Part shown: one piece after another, positions 42,822 through 51,831 of the stretch | Numbering within the stretch: the first letter of the stretch is position 1 | Layout of the letters: every line of letters starts with the position of its first letter | NCBI RefSeq assembly: GCF_900142225.1 | Contig: NZ_FRAD01000005.1 | Location: 62,001 to 126,000 of the forward strand | Origin: Hathewaya proteolytica DSM 3090 | Lineage (GTDB): Bacteria; Bacillota; Clostridia; Clostridiales; Clostridiaceae | Length of the DNA: 64,000 nucleotides | Direction: 5' to 3' | Notes under the pieces: generated by a model | Told to the model about the DNA's origin: nothing | Databases searched by the model: none | Seen by the model: the letters and a program-made list of their open reading frames with translations, nothing else | Made by a program: the position numbers and the translations under genes

Positions 42822-43613
42822 CTACTTACCTCTCATATTATTTACCATACTCCACATCTCATCTGTTGTTCTAAGTGCTTGAGTGTTCATCTGAAAGGCT
42901 CTTTGCGTTATAATCAATTCTGTCATTTCTTCACCTAAGTCCACATTAGACATCTCTAAAAATCCTGATCTTACATTGTAATCGGGATTGTTGATTACAT
43001 CTACATTTTCTTTTGGCTTAAAGAGATTATCTCCCACTGAAAGCAGAGACTTATTCCCTACAAAATCCACAACTTTAATTTGACCTACGTTTATATCACG
43101 GTTTTCATCTTTCAAAAATATATTTCCATCATCATCAATGATAATGTTTTCTCCAGTAACCTTTATACCAGCAGAATTCAAAGATACTTCTTGCCCATCC
43201 TTTAGTATAGTAACTTTATATCCGTTGCTATTTACAAGATCCCCGTTTTTATCCACTAAAAAGGAACCATCTCTAGTATAAGCTTTTTCTCCGTTTGATG
43301 TGGTGACCTGAAAATATCCTCTTCCATCAATGGCCAAATCCACAGGTCTTCCTGTCTCCTTTAGATCACCCTGTCTATCATTTCTTACCCACTCGTTGGA
43401 TTTAACTCCAGAACTGTGTTCTAGTTCAGGGTTGTTCCTGTCTACTATGGGATAACCTCTTCTATTCAGTGACTCCTGCAGTAAATCTGAGAATCCCACA
43501 TCTACTTTTTTGTATCCCGTAGTAGTTACATTTGCCATGTTATTTGAGATGCTGTCCATTTTATTTTGTTGTGCTATAAGACCACTTTTACTCAACCATG
43601 TTAATCGATGCAT
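42822..43613 (-). CDS. flgG: Flagellar distal rod protein FlgG
   Basis: Rod subunit exported through the flagellar type III system. It has 263 residues. The N-terminal helix has SGLIAQQNKMDSISNNMANVTTTGYKK (in part), the flagellar rod/hook ANNxAN-type signature. The core has GRGYFQVTTSNGEKAYTRDG and the C-terminus ends LIITQRAFQMNTQALRTTDEMW. The distinction between FlgG and FlgF is by family resemblance: the C-terminal YNVRSGFLEMSNVDLGEEM is FlgG-like. Last gene of the operon, before the terminator. Confidence 0.88.
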   Translation of the reverse strand: MHRLTWLSKSGLIAQQNKMDSISNNMANVTTTGYKKVDVGFSDLLQESLNRRGYPIVDRNNPELEHSSGVKSNEWVRNDRQGDLKETGRPVDLAIDGRGYFQVTTSNGEKAYTRDGSFLVDKNGDLVNSNGYKVTILKDGQEVSLNSAGIKVTGENIIIDDDGNIFLKDENRDINVGQIKVVDFVGNKSLLSVGDNLFKPKENVDVINNPDYNVRSGFLEMSNVDLGEEMTELIITQRAFQMNTQALRTTDEMWSMVNNMRGK

Positions 43614-43629
43614 TTATAAAGCCTCCTAA

Positions 43630-44397
43630 TTATAATCTACCTACTTCATTAACTGCCTTACCTAAGGTTTCATCAATGACCTGAACAAGTCTCTGATTAG
43701 TTTCGAAGGATCTAGAATTATTCATCATTTCAACTGTTTCCTTTACAACATTAACATTTGATTTTTCGATGTATTTTTGTTTCACCACAGCATTTGTCAC
43801 AGTAGAAGGATTTTCCCCTTCATATAAATTGTCTCCAACCTTTTTTAGCGACTCATAATTTGGAAAATCAGATATTTCAAGTCTATATCTTTCCACTCCA
43901 TTTACAGAAATATTGCCTTCAGAAGATAGGTGAATATCCCCACTGTCCAAATTAATTTTTTCTAAATTGCCCGTATATAGATTGTACCCCTTTACAAAAT
44001 CACCCATATCGTTTACAAGGTACCCGTCTTGGTTGATATTAAAATGCCCATCTCTTGAATAATAAGTATTGCCATTTCTCTCTATATTAAAGAAACCTCT
44101 TCCCTGTATGGCCATATCAGTGTTTCTGTCAGTGAGCTGATGTACCCCTTGTGTAAAGTAGGTGCTTACATTGTTTATAGCACTGCCTTTGCTGAGCATA
44201 CCCAAATCCTGTCGAACATTTTGTCCGTTTTTAACCTTATCATAATTGGATATTAGCACATCCCCAAAATTCTTAACATTCAAACTATCCTGTTTATACC
44301 CCACGGTGTTTGCATTGGCGATGTTGTTTGTTATTACGCCTTGTTTTGCTTCACCAACCACCATGCCCGATACTGCAATATACAAGCCTCTTATCAT
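43630..44397 (-). CDS. flgF: Flagellar rod protein FlgF-like
   Basis: Proximal/distal rod junction protein. It starts MIRGLYIAVSGMVVGEAKQG at 44397, one base after the stop of the preceding small gene; an in-frame start at 44439 would overlap that gene. It has 255 residues. The N-terminal helix has VITNNIANANTVGYKQD, the core has GRGFFNIERNGNTYYSRDG and the end NSRSFETNQRLVQVIDETL. Paired with flgG 16 bases downstream. FlgF versus a second FlgG paralogue (FlhO/FlhP of Bacillus) is not resolved. Confidence 0.85.
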   Translation of the reverse strand: MIRGLYIAVSGMVVGEAKQGVITNNIANANTVGYKQDSLNVKNFGDVLISNYDKVKNGQNVRQDLGMLSKGSAINNVSTYFTQGVHQLTDRNTDMAIQGRGFFNIERNGNTYYSRDGHFNINQDGYLVNDMGDFVKGYNLYTGNLEKINLDSGDIHLSSEGNISVNGVERYRLEISDFPNYESLKKVGDNLYEGENPSTVTNAVVKQKYIEKSNVNVVKETVEMMNNSRSFETNQRLVQVIDETLGKAVNEVGRL

Positions 44398-44398
44398 T

Positions 44399-44584
44399 TT
44401 ATTTCTCATCTCCCACATTAACTCTTTTATTATTTTCATAGGTCATGCCAAGCTTTAAAGCTCTTTTTTCTACTTCAGCATCGCTTATTTTAATTTGATA
44501 TTTGCTAGTAAACATTATAATAGTAGTAAGAACTATGCCCAAGCCCAGTCCTAAAAGGAATTTTTTATCTCTCACAATATTCAT
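44399..44584 (-). CDS. Small single-pass membrane protein in the flagellar operon
   Basis: The 61 residues start MNIVRDKKFLLGLGLGIVLTT: a basic start and one membrane helix (~8-26). A short outer part follows with ISDAEVEKRALKLGMTYEN. No family is named with confidence. Short proteins with a membrane helix followed by an S/T-D-x-E-hydrophobic-x-x-R-A-x-x-L-G-M motif recur in Firmicutes, and the MltG family has a similar motif, but this is only resemblance. It fits tightly: 8 bases after the SwrB-like gene and directly before flgF. ATG at 44584 preferred over a preceding TTG. Confidence 0.7.
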   Translation of the reverse strand: MNIVRDKKFLLGLGLGIVLTTIIMFTSKYQIKISDAEVEKRALKLGMTYENNKRVNVGDEK

Positions 44585-44592
44585 CAATTCTT

Positions 44593-45030
44593 TTATTTTG
44601 AATTTAAATCTTGTATTAATAATATTTCACCTCTCCCTATGCCCAGTGAAGAACTGATTTCATCCACAGTTTTACCGCTTTCTAGCATATTTATTATGAT
44701 ACTTCTCCTGTTGTTCTCTTCCTTCTCTTCATGTTCTTTATGCTCATGTTTTTTATACTGATGTTCTTTATTATCTTCTTCAGGCAAGGAGACTTTCCCT
44801 TCTTTTTTTATAGAATTTATCTCCTCTTGCAGTTGAAAAATGTCCTTTTGTAGATCTAAGATACTCTCCGCCACTTCTTTTCTCAAAATATTTATCTGTC
44901 GATTGTCCTTATTTTGATTAGTCATCTCATCCTGGATTATGCTACTAAATGTACCCTTTTCCTTTTTCATTCCCATTAAACTGTATATTATAAGGCATAA
45001 ACCTACAGCTATTAAAATAACAGCGGTCAT
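44593..45030 (-). CDS. SwrB-like membrane-anchored protein downstream of sigD
   Basis: The 145 residues begin with one membrane helix (~2-19), then a coiled coil (~45-75; ESILDLQKDIFQLQEEINS), a His/Glu/Lys-rich linker (HEHKEHEEKEENN) and a C-terminal helix-turn-helix-like end, MLESGKTVDEISSSLGIGRGEI. Bacillus swrB, which activates the flagellar export gate and swarming, has the same topology and the same position just after sigD. Sequence identity is low, so homology is inference. GGAG lies 6 bases before the start, after three 13-bp repeats. Confidence 0.65.
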   Translation of the reverse strand: MTAVILIAVGLCLIIYSLMGMKKEKGTFSSIIQDEMTNQNKDNRQINILRKEVAESILDLQKDIFQLQEEINSIKKEGKVSLPEEDNKEHQYKKHEHKEHEEKEENNRRSIIINMLESGKTVDEISSSLGIGRGEILLIQDLNSK

Positions 45031-45040
45031 TTTCGGCTCC

Positions 45041-45079
45041 TTTATTTACCCATTTTATTTATTCATTTTATTTATCCAT
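45041..45079 (-). repeat. Three tandem 13-bp repeats, each a three-codon mini-ORF
   Basis: On the minus strand, directly after the sigD TAA, the sequence reads ATGGATAAATAAA, ATGAATAAATAAA, ATGGGTAAATAAA, then GGAGCCGAAA and the next gene's ATG. Each copy has the form ATG-NNN-AAA-TAA plus one A. The copies fill the whole spacer between sigD and the SwrB-like gene. Confidence 0.9.
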
Positions 45080-45808
45080 TTATTTATATTTCAGTTTACT
45101 CATTATTTTTCTTAAATGTATGATGGCTCTACTGTGAAGCTGACATACCCTTGATTCCGATACATTAAATATTTTGCCAATCTGTTTTAAAGTTAAACTC
45201 TCATAATAATATAAGGTAAGTACCCTCTTATCCTTTTCATTTAACTCTTCAATGGCAGCAGCAAGCATGCTGATTTTTTCTTTTTCTTCAAGTATTTCTT
45301 CAGGCCTTAAACTATTTTTATCCTCGATAATTCCCTTTAATGGTACGTCATCCTCCCCGGCAAAAATCATATCCTCTAGGGAAACTGTAGAAATATAATT
45401 TATATACCCTTCAATTTTTACTATTTCTGATACATCAATGTCCATAGCTTCGGCAATTTCATCAACGGTGGGCTCTCTTAAATTGGTTTTTTGCAAATTT
45501 TCTATGGTGTCATTGTATAAATTTAGCTTATCCATGGCAGTTTTAGATATAGGACTAATTCTTCTTATCTCGTCAATAATGGAACCCTTTATTCGAATGG
45601 AGGCATAGGTAGAAAATTTCATTCCCTTGCTGTCGTCGAACTTATTAATGGCGTCTATAAGCCCTATCATTCCATAACCCACCAAGTCATCGTATTCCAC
45701 ATACTTACTTTTGCCAAGAAATACTCTCGAAGCAATGTATTTAACTAGCGGTATAAATTCCCTTATTATTTGTTCTTTCTCTTCCATATTTTTAACTGTA
45801 GCTGCCAT
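45080..45808 (-). CDS. sigD: Flagellar RNA polymerase sigma factor SigD/FliA (sigma-28)
   Basis: Directs late flagellar and chemotaxis transcription. It has 242 residues. Region 2 shows YDDLVGYGMIGLIDAINKFD and FSTYASIRIKGSIIDEIR; region 3 starts near 90 (TVDEIAEAMDI); region 4 has LTLYYYESLTLKQIGKIFNVSES with SRVCQLHSRAI, the helix-turn-helix. The family name FliA/WhiG applies. It lies inside the flagellar operon after flhG, as in Bacillus, so the factor is made together with early structures. Confidence 0.96.
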   Translation of the reverse strand: MAATVKNMEEKEQIIREFIPLVKYIASRVFLGKSKYVEYDDLVGYGMIGLIDAINKFDDSKGMKFSTYASIRIKGSIIDEIRRISPISKTAMDKLNLYNDTIENLQKTNLREPTVDEIAEAMDIDVSEIVKIEGYINYISTVSLEDMIFAGEDDVPLKGIIEDKNSLRPEEILEEKEKISMLAAAIEELNEKDKRVLTLYYYESLTLKQIGKIFNVSESRVCQLHSRAIIHLRKIMSKLKYK

Positions 45809-45833
45809 AATTCATTCCTCCAATTTACTAAAT

Positions 45834-46736
45834 TTAAGATAGTAGCTTGAAAATATTTTTAAAAAATCCATGCAAACCTTGTTTTGAAGTAGCCTTTTTT
45901 CTATTACACACTAAATCTGCAATATTATCAAAACACTTGCTACTAGGACAATTGCTATGGGCTATGTACACTGGAACCTGCTGTCTTACACATTCCACCA
46001 GCCTTCTGTCCTCCAAAATACAACCATAATAATTTAAGTCTATTTGGAGAAATTTTTTAGTAACATTTTTTATTCTACTAAAAGTTTTCTCTGCTTCTTC
46101 GCTATACAATGCTTTATTAATAATTATGTTGGCTGATTCCTTTATTTTAAAGTAATTTACCGTCTTTATAAGACTGTAGGCATCAGTTATAGATGTAGGC
46201 TCTGGCGTAGTAACCACTATAAACTCATCACAGGCAGCTATAAAGCTTAGAATATCTCTATTTATACCTGCACCGGTATCAATTAGAACATAATCGTATC
46301 CGTTTAATGAGGACAACTTACTTAAAAAAACTTCTCTTTCCCCGTCTGCCATGGAGAATATTTTATTCAGTGCCGAACCACTTGATATAAGATCCACTCC
46401 ATAAGGGCTTTTCACAATAATATCTTCAAGCTCAAGGTTTTCATTAATTAAGTCGAATATATTATTATTAACCCTCATATTCATAAGAACATGGTCATTG
46501 CTCATGCCAATATCAGCGTCAAAAACAAGAACTTTAAGACCTCTTTTGCTAAGGCATATGGCCAGATTTACAACAAGGTTGCTCTTTCCAACTCCACCTT
46601 TACCTGAAGCAATAGTATATACCTTTGTACCTTCTTGCTTCAGGTTAAGCTTTATTTTATTATTTACATTTACTTCTTCTTTTGGCTCTTTGTTTTGTTT
46701 CATTAAATCTCTTAGTTTTTCCGCCTGATCTAACAT
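45834..46736 (-). CDS. flhG: Flagellar number/placement ATPase FlhG (YlxH, MinD-like)
   Basis: ParA/MinD-type ATPase that partners FlhF and sets flagellar number. It has 300 residues. The N-terminal peptide LDQAEKLRDLMKQ carries the region that stimulates FlhF. The deviant Walker A is ASGKGGVGKSNLVVNL (~43-58), switch I follows at DADIGMSNDH, and Walker B is YDYVLIDTGAGI. TTPEPTSITDAYSLIK is typical of FlhG/YlxH. The C-terminal end (LHGFFKNIFKLL) looks like an amphipathic membrane-targeting helix. Start overlaps the flhF stop by 7 bases. Confidence 0.95.
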   Translation of the reverse strand: MLDQAEKLRDLMKQNKEPKEEVNVNNKIKLNLKQEGTKVYTIASGKGGVGKSNLVVNLAICLSKRGLKVLVFDADIGMSNDHVLMNMRVNNNIFDLINENLELEDIIVKSPYGVDLISSGSALNKIFSMADGEREVFLSKLSSLNGYDYVLIDTGAGINRDILSFIAACDEFIVVTTPEPTSITDAYSLIKTVNYFKIKESANIIINKALYSEEAEKTFSRIKNVTKKFLQIDLNYYGCILEDRRLVECVRQQVPVYIAHSNCPSSKCFDNIADLVCNRKKATSKQGLHGFFKNIFKLLS

Positions 46737-47863
46737 ATTGAAGTTTCTCCTAATACAATTTCAGCTAACTCTTTTTCACCAATTTTCTTTATATCTTGTG
46801 GTACCCCTTGTCCAACTGTCACATAACTTACAGGTACCTTACTTTTTTTAACCATGGTAAGTATAGAACCATATGTGGTAGTTTCATCTAATTTAGTTAT
46901 AATGAGGCTTTCATAATCCATTATTTTATATCCCTCAATAATGGAGTTAATATCCTTATTTTTCGTTGTGGCACTTAAAACCAAAAATACCTTATTGGGT
47001 TCTGCCTTTTTTACAAAAGCCTTCAATTCCTGAAGTTGCATAAGATTTTTGCTGCTTCTTCCCGTAGTGTCTAAGAAAATCATATGGCAATCCTTCATCT
47101 TTTCTATGGCTCTTTCCATCTCTTTAATATCAAAAACTACCTCAAAGGGGATTCCCATAATCTCAGCATAAGTTTTCAGTTGTTCAACTGCACCTATCCT
47201 GTAAGTGTCCACAGTTATAAGTCCTACCTTCTTTTTGTACTCTAAAGAATACTTCCCTGCTAACTTTGCGATTGTGGTAGTTTTACCAACACCAGTAGGT
47301 CCAACAAAAGCTGTTACACCATCTTTTATATCTTTTTCATCGCAAATTTTAACATCAAAAGTGTCCATTATTATGTCCTTGAGCAATGACACATTTACTT
47401 CCTCTTCATTGTTTACTTTACCATTCAACTTTTCCACAATGACATCTATAATGTCTTCTGGGATGTCCCTTTGGCTTAAGAAATCTCTATAGTTACTTAA
47501 ATCTTCCTCTTCTTTACTGGCAGTTTTATTGTTGCTTACAAAACTGCTAATCATAGCCTTCATTTCATTTACATCTTTCATTATCTGATTATTTAAAACT
47601 GGCTCATGATTTGAATGAAGCTCCACTTTGTCGCGGTTGTCATGTTTGTCATAATTGTTGTACTTGTCATAAGCATTGTTAACCGAAGATAAATCTTTTT
47701 CATAGGCCACGGTAATTTCTATTTGTTTTGAAGAAAAATATCCTATTAGACCACTTCTTCTAACCTTTCTCTGGGATACGATGATGACATCGTTTCCTAG
47801 TTCACCCTTGATTCTATTCATACCCTCAGGAATACTATTCACAATGTATTTTTTTATTAACAT
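46730..47863 (-). CDS. flhF: Flagellar SRP-type GTPase FlhF
   Basis: GTPase related to Ffh/FtsY that marks the site of new flagella. It has 377 residues. A basic, variable B domain covers ~1-110 (VSQRKVRRSGLIGYFSSKQIE), the helical N domain ~110-180, then the G domain with G1 GPTGVGKTTTIAKLAG (~189-204), VDTYRIGAVEQLKTYAEI, LDTTGRSSKN and ITKLDETTTYG. The stop overlaps flhG and the start overlaps the flhA stop by one base, so the three are coupled. Confidence 0.96.
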   Translation of the reverse strand: MLIKKYIVNSIPEGMNRIKGELGNDVIIVSQRKVRRSGLIGYFSSKQIEITVAYEKDLSSVNNAYDKYNNYDKHDNRDKVELHSNHEPVLNNQIMKDVNEMKAMISSFVSNNKTASKEEEDLSNYRDFLSQRDIPEDIIDVIVEKLNGKVNNEEEVNVSLLKDIIMDTFDVKICDEKDIKDGVTAFVGPTGVGKTTTIAKLAGKYSLEYKKKVGLITVDTYRIGAVEQLKTYAEIMGIPFEVVFDIKEMERAIEKMKDCHMIFLDTTGRSSKNLMQLQELKAFVKKAEPNKVFLVLSATTKNKDINSIIEGYKIMDYESLIITKLDETTTYGSILTMVKKSKVPVSYVTVGQGVPQDIKKIGEKELAEIVLGETSIC

Positions 47864-49926
47864 TATAATTCCACCACCCCTTCGGTTCTTATCTGCACAT
47901 CATTTGGTATTTCATTTAGAGAAAGAACAATTATCTGCGGAAATACCATTTCAATAAATCTTCTAAAGGCAGGTCTTATAGAAGGTGAAACAAGAATAAT
48001 AGGTTGATTGTCATTAAAGTAGACCTTTTCCACCGTACTATTTATGCTTTGAAATATACTCCTTGTAGTGTCAGGGTCAATTGCTGGAAATGATCCGTGC
48101 ATAGATTTTTGAAGATTTTTTTGGATCATGTTTTCTAACTCTGGACTAAGGCTTATAACTGTTATTGTTCTATCCTGTGAAATTAAAGGATTGCAAATGC
48201 TCCTTGACAATGCACTTCGAACGTATTCCGTAAGAATTTCAATGTCCTTTGTATTTCTTGAAGTATCAGCTAAAGCTTCAAATATAGTAACAGTATCCTT
48301 TATAGATACTCTTTCCTTAAGCAAATTCTGCATTACTTTTTGTATCTCTCCAATAGTCATTAAATCCGGAACTAATTCTTCTACTACAGCACTGTACTTT
48401 TCTTTTACATTGTCTAAAATCATCTTTGTCTCTTGACGTCCTAGCAATTCGTAAGCATGGGACTTAATCACCTCTGACAAGTGAGTTACAAGAACAGTAG
48501 TTGGGTCTACCACCGTAAGGCCTTTTATTTCAGCTTCCTCTCTCTTGTCTTTATTAATCCACAATGCTGGTAGACCAAAGGTAGGTTCCACTGTGTTTAT
48601 CCCTGGGATATTCACATCTTCATTGCTAGGGTTCATGCATAAAAGCATGTTGGGCATTAATTCTCCCTTTACCACCACAGTACCCCTTATTTTTATATCG
48701 TACTCATTGTTGGTAAGTTGCAAATTATCCCTTATTCTTATGGGCTGAACGATAATACCCATCTCTATAGCACACTGTCGTCTAACGGATGCTATTCTCT
48801 GAAGTAAATCTCCCCCAGCCACTTCATCTGCCAAAGGAATCAAAGCATAACCGATTTCAATTTCCATGGGCTCAACTTGAATAAGATTCATCACGTTTTC
48901 AGGTTCCTTCTTTTCTATCTCCAAGCTCTCTTGCTCCTGCACATGCATTTCTTCAAGTTTTTGATTCTTTTCATCTTTTATAAGAAAGTATGAACTTACT
49001 CCAGCCACTGTAGCAATGACTATAAATATAAAGGAAGGCATACCTGGAATTATGGCAAGCAAAAGCATGATTGGAGACAATAATCCAATTACTTTAGGGA
49101 AGCTTGTCATCTGCTTTCCAAAGGTTTTACCGAAATTTTCTCCATTCCCAGATCTTGTGGTTATTATACCAGAAGCTGTAGAAATAAGAAGGGCTGGGAT
49201 CTGGCTTACAAGTCCATCGCCAATTGTTAGTTTCACATATTGATTTACAGAATCCATAATTGGCTGATCCTTCATCAAAGTTCCTATAATGATACCACCA
49301 AGAATGTTAACTATAGTTATAATTATACCTACAATGGCATCACCCTTTACGAACTTAGAAGCACCATCCATAGCCCCAAAGAAGTCTGCTTCTCTTTGAA
49401 GGTCGGATCTTCTCTTTTTGGCAGTGTTTTCATCAATTAAACCTGAATTCAAATCAGCATCGATGCTCATCTGCTTACCAGGCATAGCGTCAAGAGTAAA
49501 TCTTGCAGCTACCTCTGATACCCTTCCTGCACCACTTGTTATTACAACAAATTGCACTATAACGATGATAAGAAATATTATGACACCCACAACGAAATTT
49601 CCACTTACAACGAAATTTCCGAAGGTGTTAATTATATCTCCAGCCTTCCCCTCTGCCAAGATAAGCCTTGTAGAGGAAAGATTTAATGCCAATCTAAATA
49701 AGGTTGTTATAAGAAGCATAGATGGAAATATAGAAAATTCCAGTACACTAGTAGTAAAAAGAGTTGTAAGAAGTATAATAACGGATACTGCTATATTTAC
49801 GGCCACAAAAAAATCCATTAATTTTGTATTAAGAGGAATAATCATCATAAGGACTATGCCTACAACACCGAAACCTACAATTATATCCAGATTGTCTTTT
49901 ATGCTAAATTTTTTTTTGTTTTCCAT
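47863..49926 (-). CDS. flhA: Flagellar export gate protein FlhA
   Basis: Major component of the type III export gate and proton channel. The 687 residues have eight membrane segments in ~1-330. The cytoplasmic FHIPEP loop contains FPSMLLITTLFRLALNLSSTR (in part), GDAIVGIIITIVNILGG and the charged KKRRSDLQREADFFGAMDGA. The soluble C-terminal domain (~345-687) is the docking platform for export chaperones. ATG 49926; 23 bases after the FliR-FlhB gene. Confidence 0.97.
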   Translation of the reverse strand: MENKKKFSIKDNLDIIVGFGVVGIVLMMIIPLNTKLMDFFVAVNIAVSVIILLTTLFTTSVLEFSIFPSMLLITTLFRLALNLSSTRLILAEGKAGDIINTFGNFVVSGNFVVGVIIFLIIVIVQFVVITSGAGRVSEVAARFTLDAMPGKQMSIDADLNSGLIDENTAKKRRSDLQREADFFGAMDGASKFVKGDAIVGIIITIVNILGGIIIGTLMKDQPIMDSVNQYVKLTIGDGLVSQIPALLISTASGIITTRSGNGENFGKTFGKQMTSFPKVIGLLSPIMLLLAIIPGMPSFIFIVIATVAGVSSYFLIKDEKNQKLEEMHVQEQESLEIEKKEPENVMNLIQVEPMEIEIGYALIPLADEVAGGDLLQRIASVRRQCAIEMGIIVQPIRIRDNLQLTNNEYDIKIRGTVVVKGELMPNMLLCMNPSNEDVNIPGINTVEPTFGLPALWINKDKREEAEIKGLTVVDPTTVLVTHLSEVIKSHAYELLGRQETKMILDNVKEKYSAVVEELVPDLMTIGEIQKVMQNLLKERVSIKDTVTIFEALADTSRNTKDIEILTEYVRSALSRSICNPLISQDRTITVISLSPELENMIQKNLQKSMHGSFPAIDPDTTRSIFQSINSTVEKVYFNDNQPIILVSPSIRPAFRRFIEMVFPQIIVLSLNEIPNDVQIRTEGVVEL

Positions 49927-49949
49927 TTCAAAAATTCACCCTTTGTACT

Positions 49950-51800
49950 TTAATTTTTCACCGGCTTGCGTCCCGATTCTGAATATATAAATGCAAGTAT
50001 TTCCGCAACAGCTTGGTACAATTCCTCTGGAATTTCACTATCTATTTCAACTGTATCGTATATAGTTCTTGCCAATGGTTTGTTTTCATATACAGGCACA
50101 TTATTTTTTGATGCAATATCTTTAATCTTAAATGCAACATAATCTGCTCCCTTAGCTACCACCACCGGAGCTCTGTTATCCTCATCATTGTATTTTATAG
50201 CCACAGCAAAGTGAGTGGGATTTGTTATTACAACTGTGGCATCAGGTACACTCTGCATCATTCGCTGAGTAGCCATCTCTCTTTGTTTCTGTCTTATCTT
50301 TCCTTTTATTTGAGGGTCCCCCTCCATCTGCTTAAATTCTTCCTTTATCTCTTGCTTTGACATCTTCAAATCCTTCTTATGTTGAAACCTTTGGAAAAAA
50401 TAATCTGCCACAGAAATAATAGTCATTATCATGCTCACTTGAAAAAGAAGTTGAACTATTATCCTATTAAATTCTTTCATGACTTCACCTAATCTTAAAT
50501 GACTTATATTCAAGATCTGTGAAAAATTTTTAATGCAATATCTGTAAGAAACATATATCAGCAAGGATATAACAGCTATATTTTTTACCAAATCCGCCAT
50601 GGCCCTTACGGAAAAAAAGTTTTTAAAACCTTTTAAGGGATTAAGCTTGGATAGATTAGGTTTTAGCGGTTCAGTAGTGTATAAAAAACCAGTTTGAGCA
50701 ATATTTGATACAATTCCTACCACCATAATTGACAATGCTACAGGCAAAGTGACCTTGATTATAGACCAAGCCGAATTAAATAAAATCTTATTTAATGTTC
50801 TTTTATCTATACCCACATTTAAATAATTGTAGAAGAATCCATAAAAGTCTTTTGTCATATTGTTAAAACAAAACTCTCCCAACGACATCATTACAAAAGT
50901 TATGGCAATCAGTGTAGCTGTCATTGACAGCTCTTTACTTCTCGCAACTTGTCCTTTTTTCCTAGCATCACTTTTCTTTTTCGGTGTGGCATCCTCTGTT
51001 TTATCTCCATTGTCAGCAAAGACGAACATCACAGGACCCATGGCGGTTAAAACATTTATGATATGCTTTGGTATTTGCTCAAAAGCTACTCTATAAAGCT
51101 TCATTATCAAAGGCAAAGACAATATAAGAACCGCTAAACCTATGACGATTTTTATTGGCAATCCCAGTATCATTATATTTAGCTGCGGTACAGTCCTAGA
51201 TGCTATTCCCATGACAAAATTCACAAGTAGCAATACTAAGGTAACTGGAAGAGAGATTCTAACTCCCATGGTAAAAAAGTATATGAAAGCCTTTAAAATC
51301 ATGCTGAAGCTTTCACCGATTATTATGCCATTGCCTATAGGTACTGCTCTAAAACTACCTATGAAAGCCTTTATAAGAATATGATGACCATCTATAATCA
51401 AAAAAATAACAATAGCAGTCATGTACAAAAAATTTTCAATTAAAGTTACGCTCTCGCTTTCCATGGGATCTATTAAGGTGCTCATAGAAAAACCTACGTG
51501 TATGTCTAAAAACTGTCCAGCCATTTTTATAAAATTAAAACAAAGATTTGTAACATATCCCATTAGTATGCCTGTTAAAACTTCACTTGCAATGGCAAAG
51601 GTCATACTAAACATATTGTTTATTACAAGGGCATTTTCTTTGCCTATAACTGGAAACAACACGAATGTACATATAAGAGAAAACAGTAGTTTTGTTAGTT
51701 TTGGTGTACCAGCTGGGAAAAACACCTTTGCTATTGAAAAGAAAGCCGTCATCCTAAAAAGTACCATTAAAAATAGCAATATGTCAGCTTCGTTTATCAA
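49950..51800 (-). CDS. fliR-flhB: Fused flagellar export proteins FliR-FlhB
   Basis: One uninterrupted 616-residue frame combines FliR (~1-255; INEADILLFLMVLFRMTAFF, GFSMSTLIDPMESESV) and FlhB (from ~262; DKTEDATPKKKSDARKKGQ, with the first Asp at 266). The FlhB autocleavage motif NPTH is at 527-530 (VVITNPTHFAVAIKY), so the substrate-specificity switch is preserved. Such fusions are known in Clostridium. The start is taken as TTG at 51800, 7 bases after AAGGAGG; an in-frame TTG at 51824 lies upstream of that site. The linker around 255-262 has no stop or frameshift. Confidence 0.95.
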   Translation of the reverse strand: MINEADILLFLMVLFRMTAFFSIAKVFFPAGTPKLTKLLFSLICTFVLFPVIGKENALVINNMFSMTFAIASEVLTGILMGYVTNLCFNFIKMAGQFLDIHVGFSMSTLIDPMESESVTLIENFLYMTAIVIFLIIDGHHILIKAFIGSFRAVPIGNGIIIGESFSMILKAFIYFFTMGVRISLPVTLVLLLVNFVMGIASRTVPQLNIMILGLPIKIVIGLAVLILSLPLIMKLYRVAFEQIPKHIINVLTAMGPVMFVFADNGDKTEDATPKKKSDARKKGQVARSKELSMTATLIAITFVMMSLGEFCFNNMTKDFYGFFYNYLNVGIDKRTLNKILFNSAWSIIKVTLPVALSIMVVGIVSNIAQTGFLYTTEPLKPNLSKLNPLKGFKNFFSVRAMADLVKNIAVISLLIYVSYRYCIKNFSQILNISHLRLGEVMKEFNRIIVQLLFQVSMIMTIISVADYFFQRFQHKKDLKMSKQEIKEEFKQMEGDPQIKGKIRQKQREMATQRMMQSVPDATVVITNPTHFAVAIKYNDEDNRAPVVVAKGADYVAFKIKDIASKNNVPVYENKPLARTIYDTVEIDSEIPEELYQAVAEILAFIYSESGRKPVKN

Positions 51801-51831
51801 TGTTTTTCCTCCTTGAATTTGCAATTATAGT

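Noticed and set aside
49418..49990. A 190-codon plus-strand open frame opposite flhA
   Set aside because: Antisense to the conserved FlhA membrane domain, no ribosome site and no recognisable domain.
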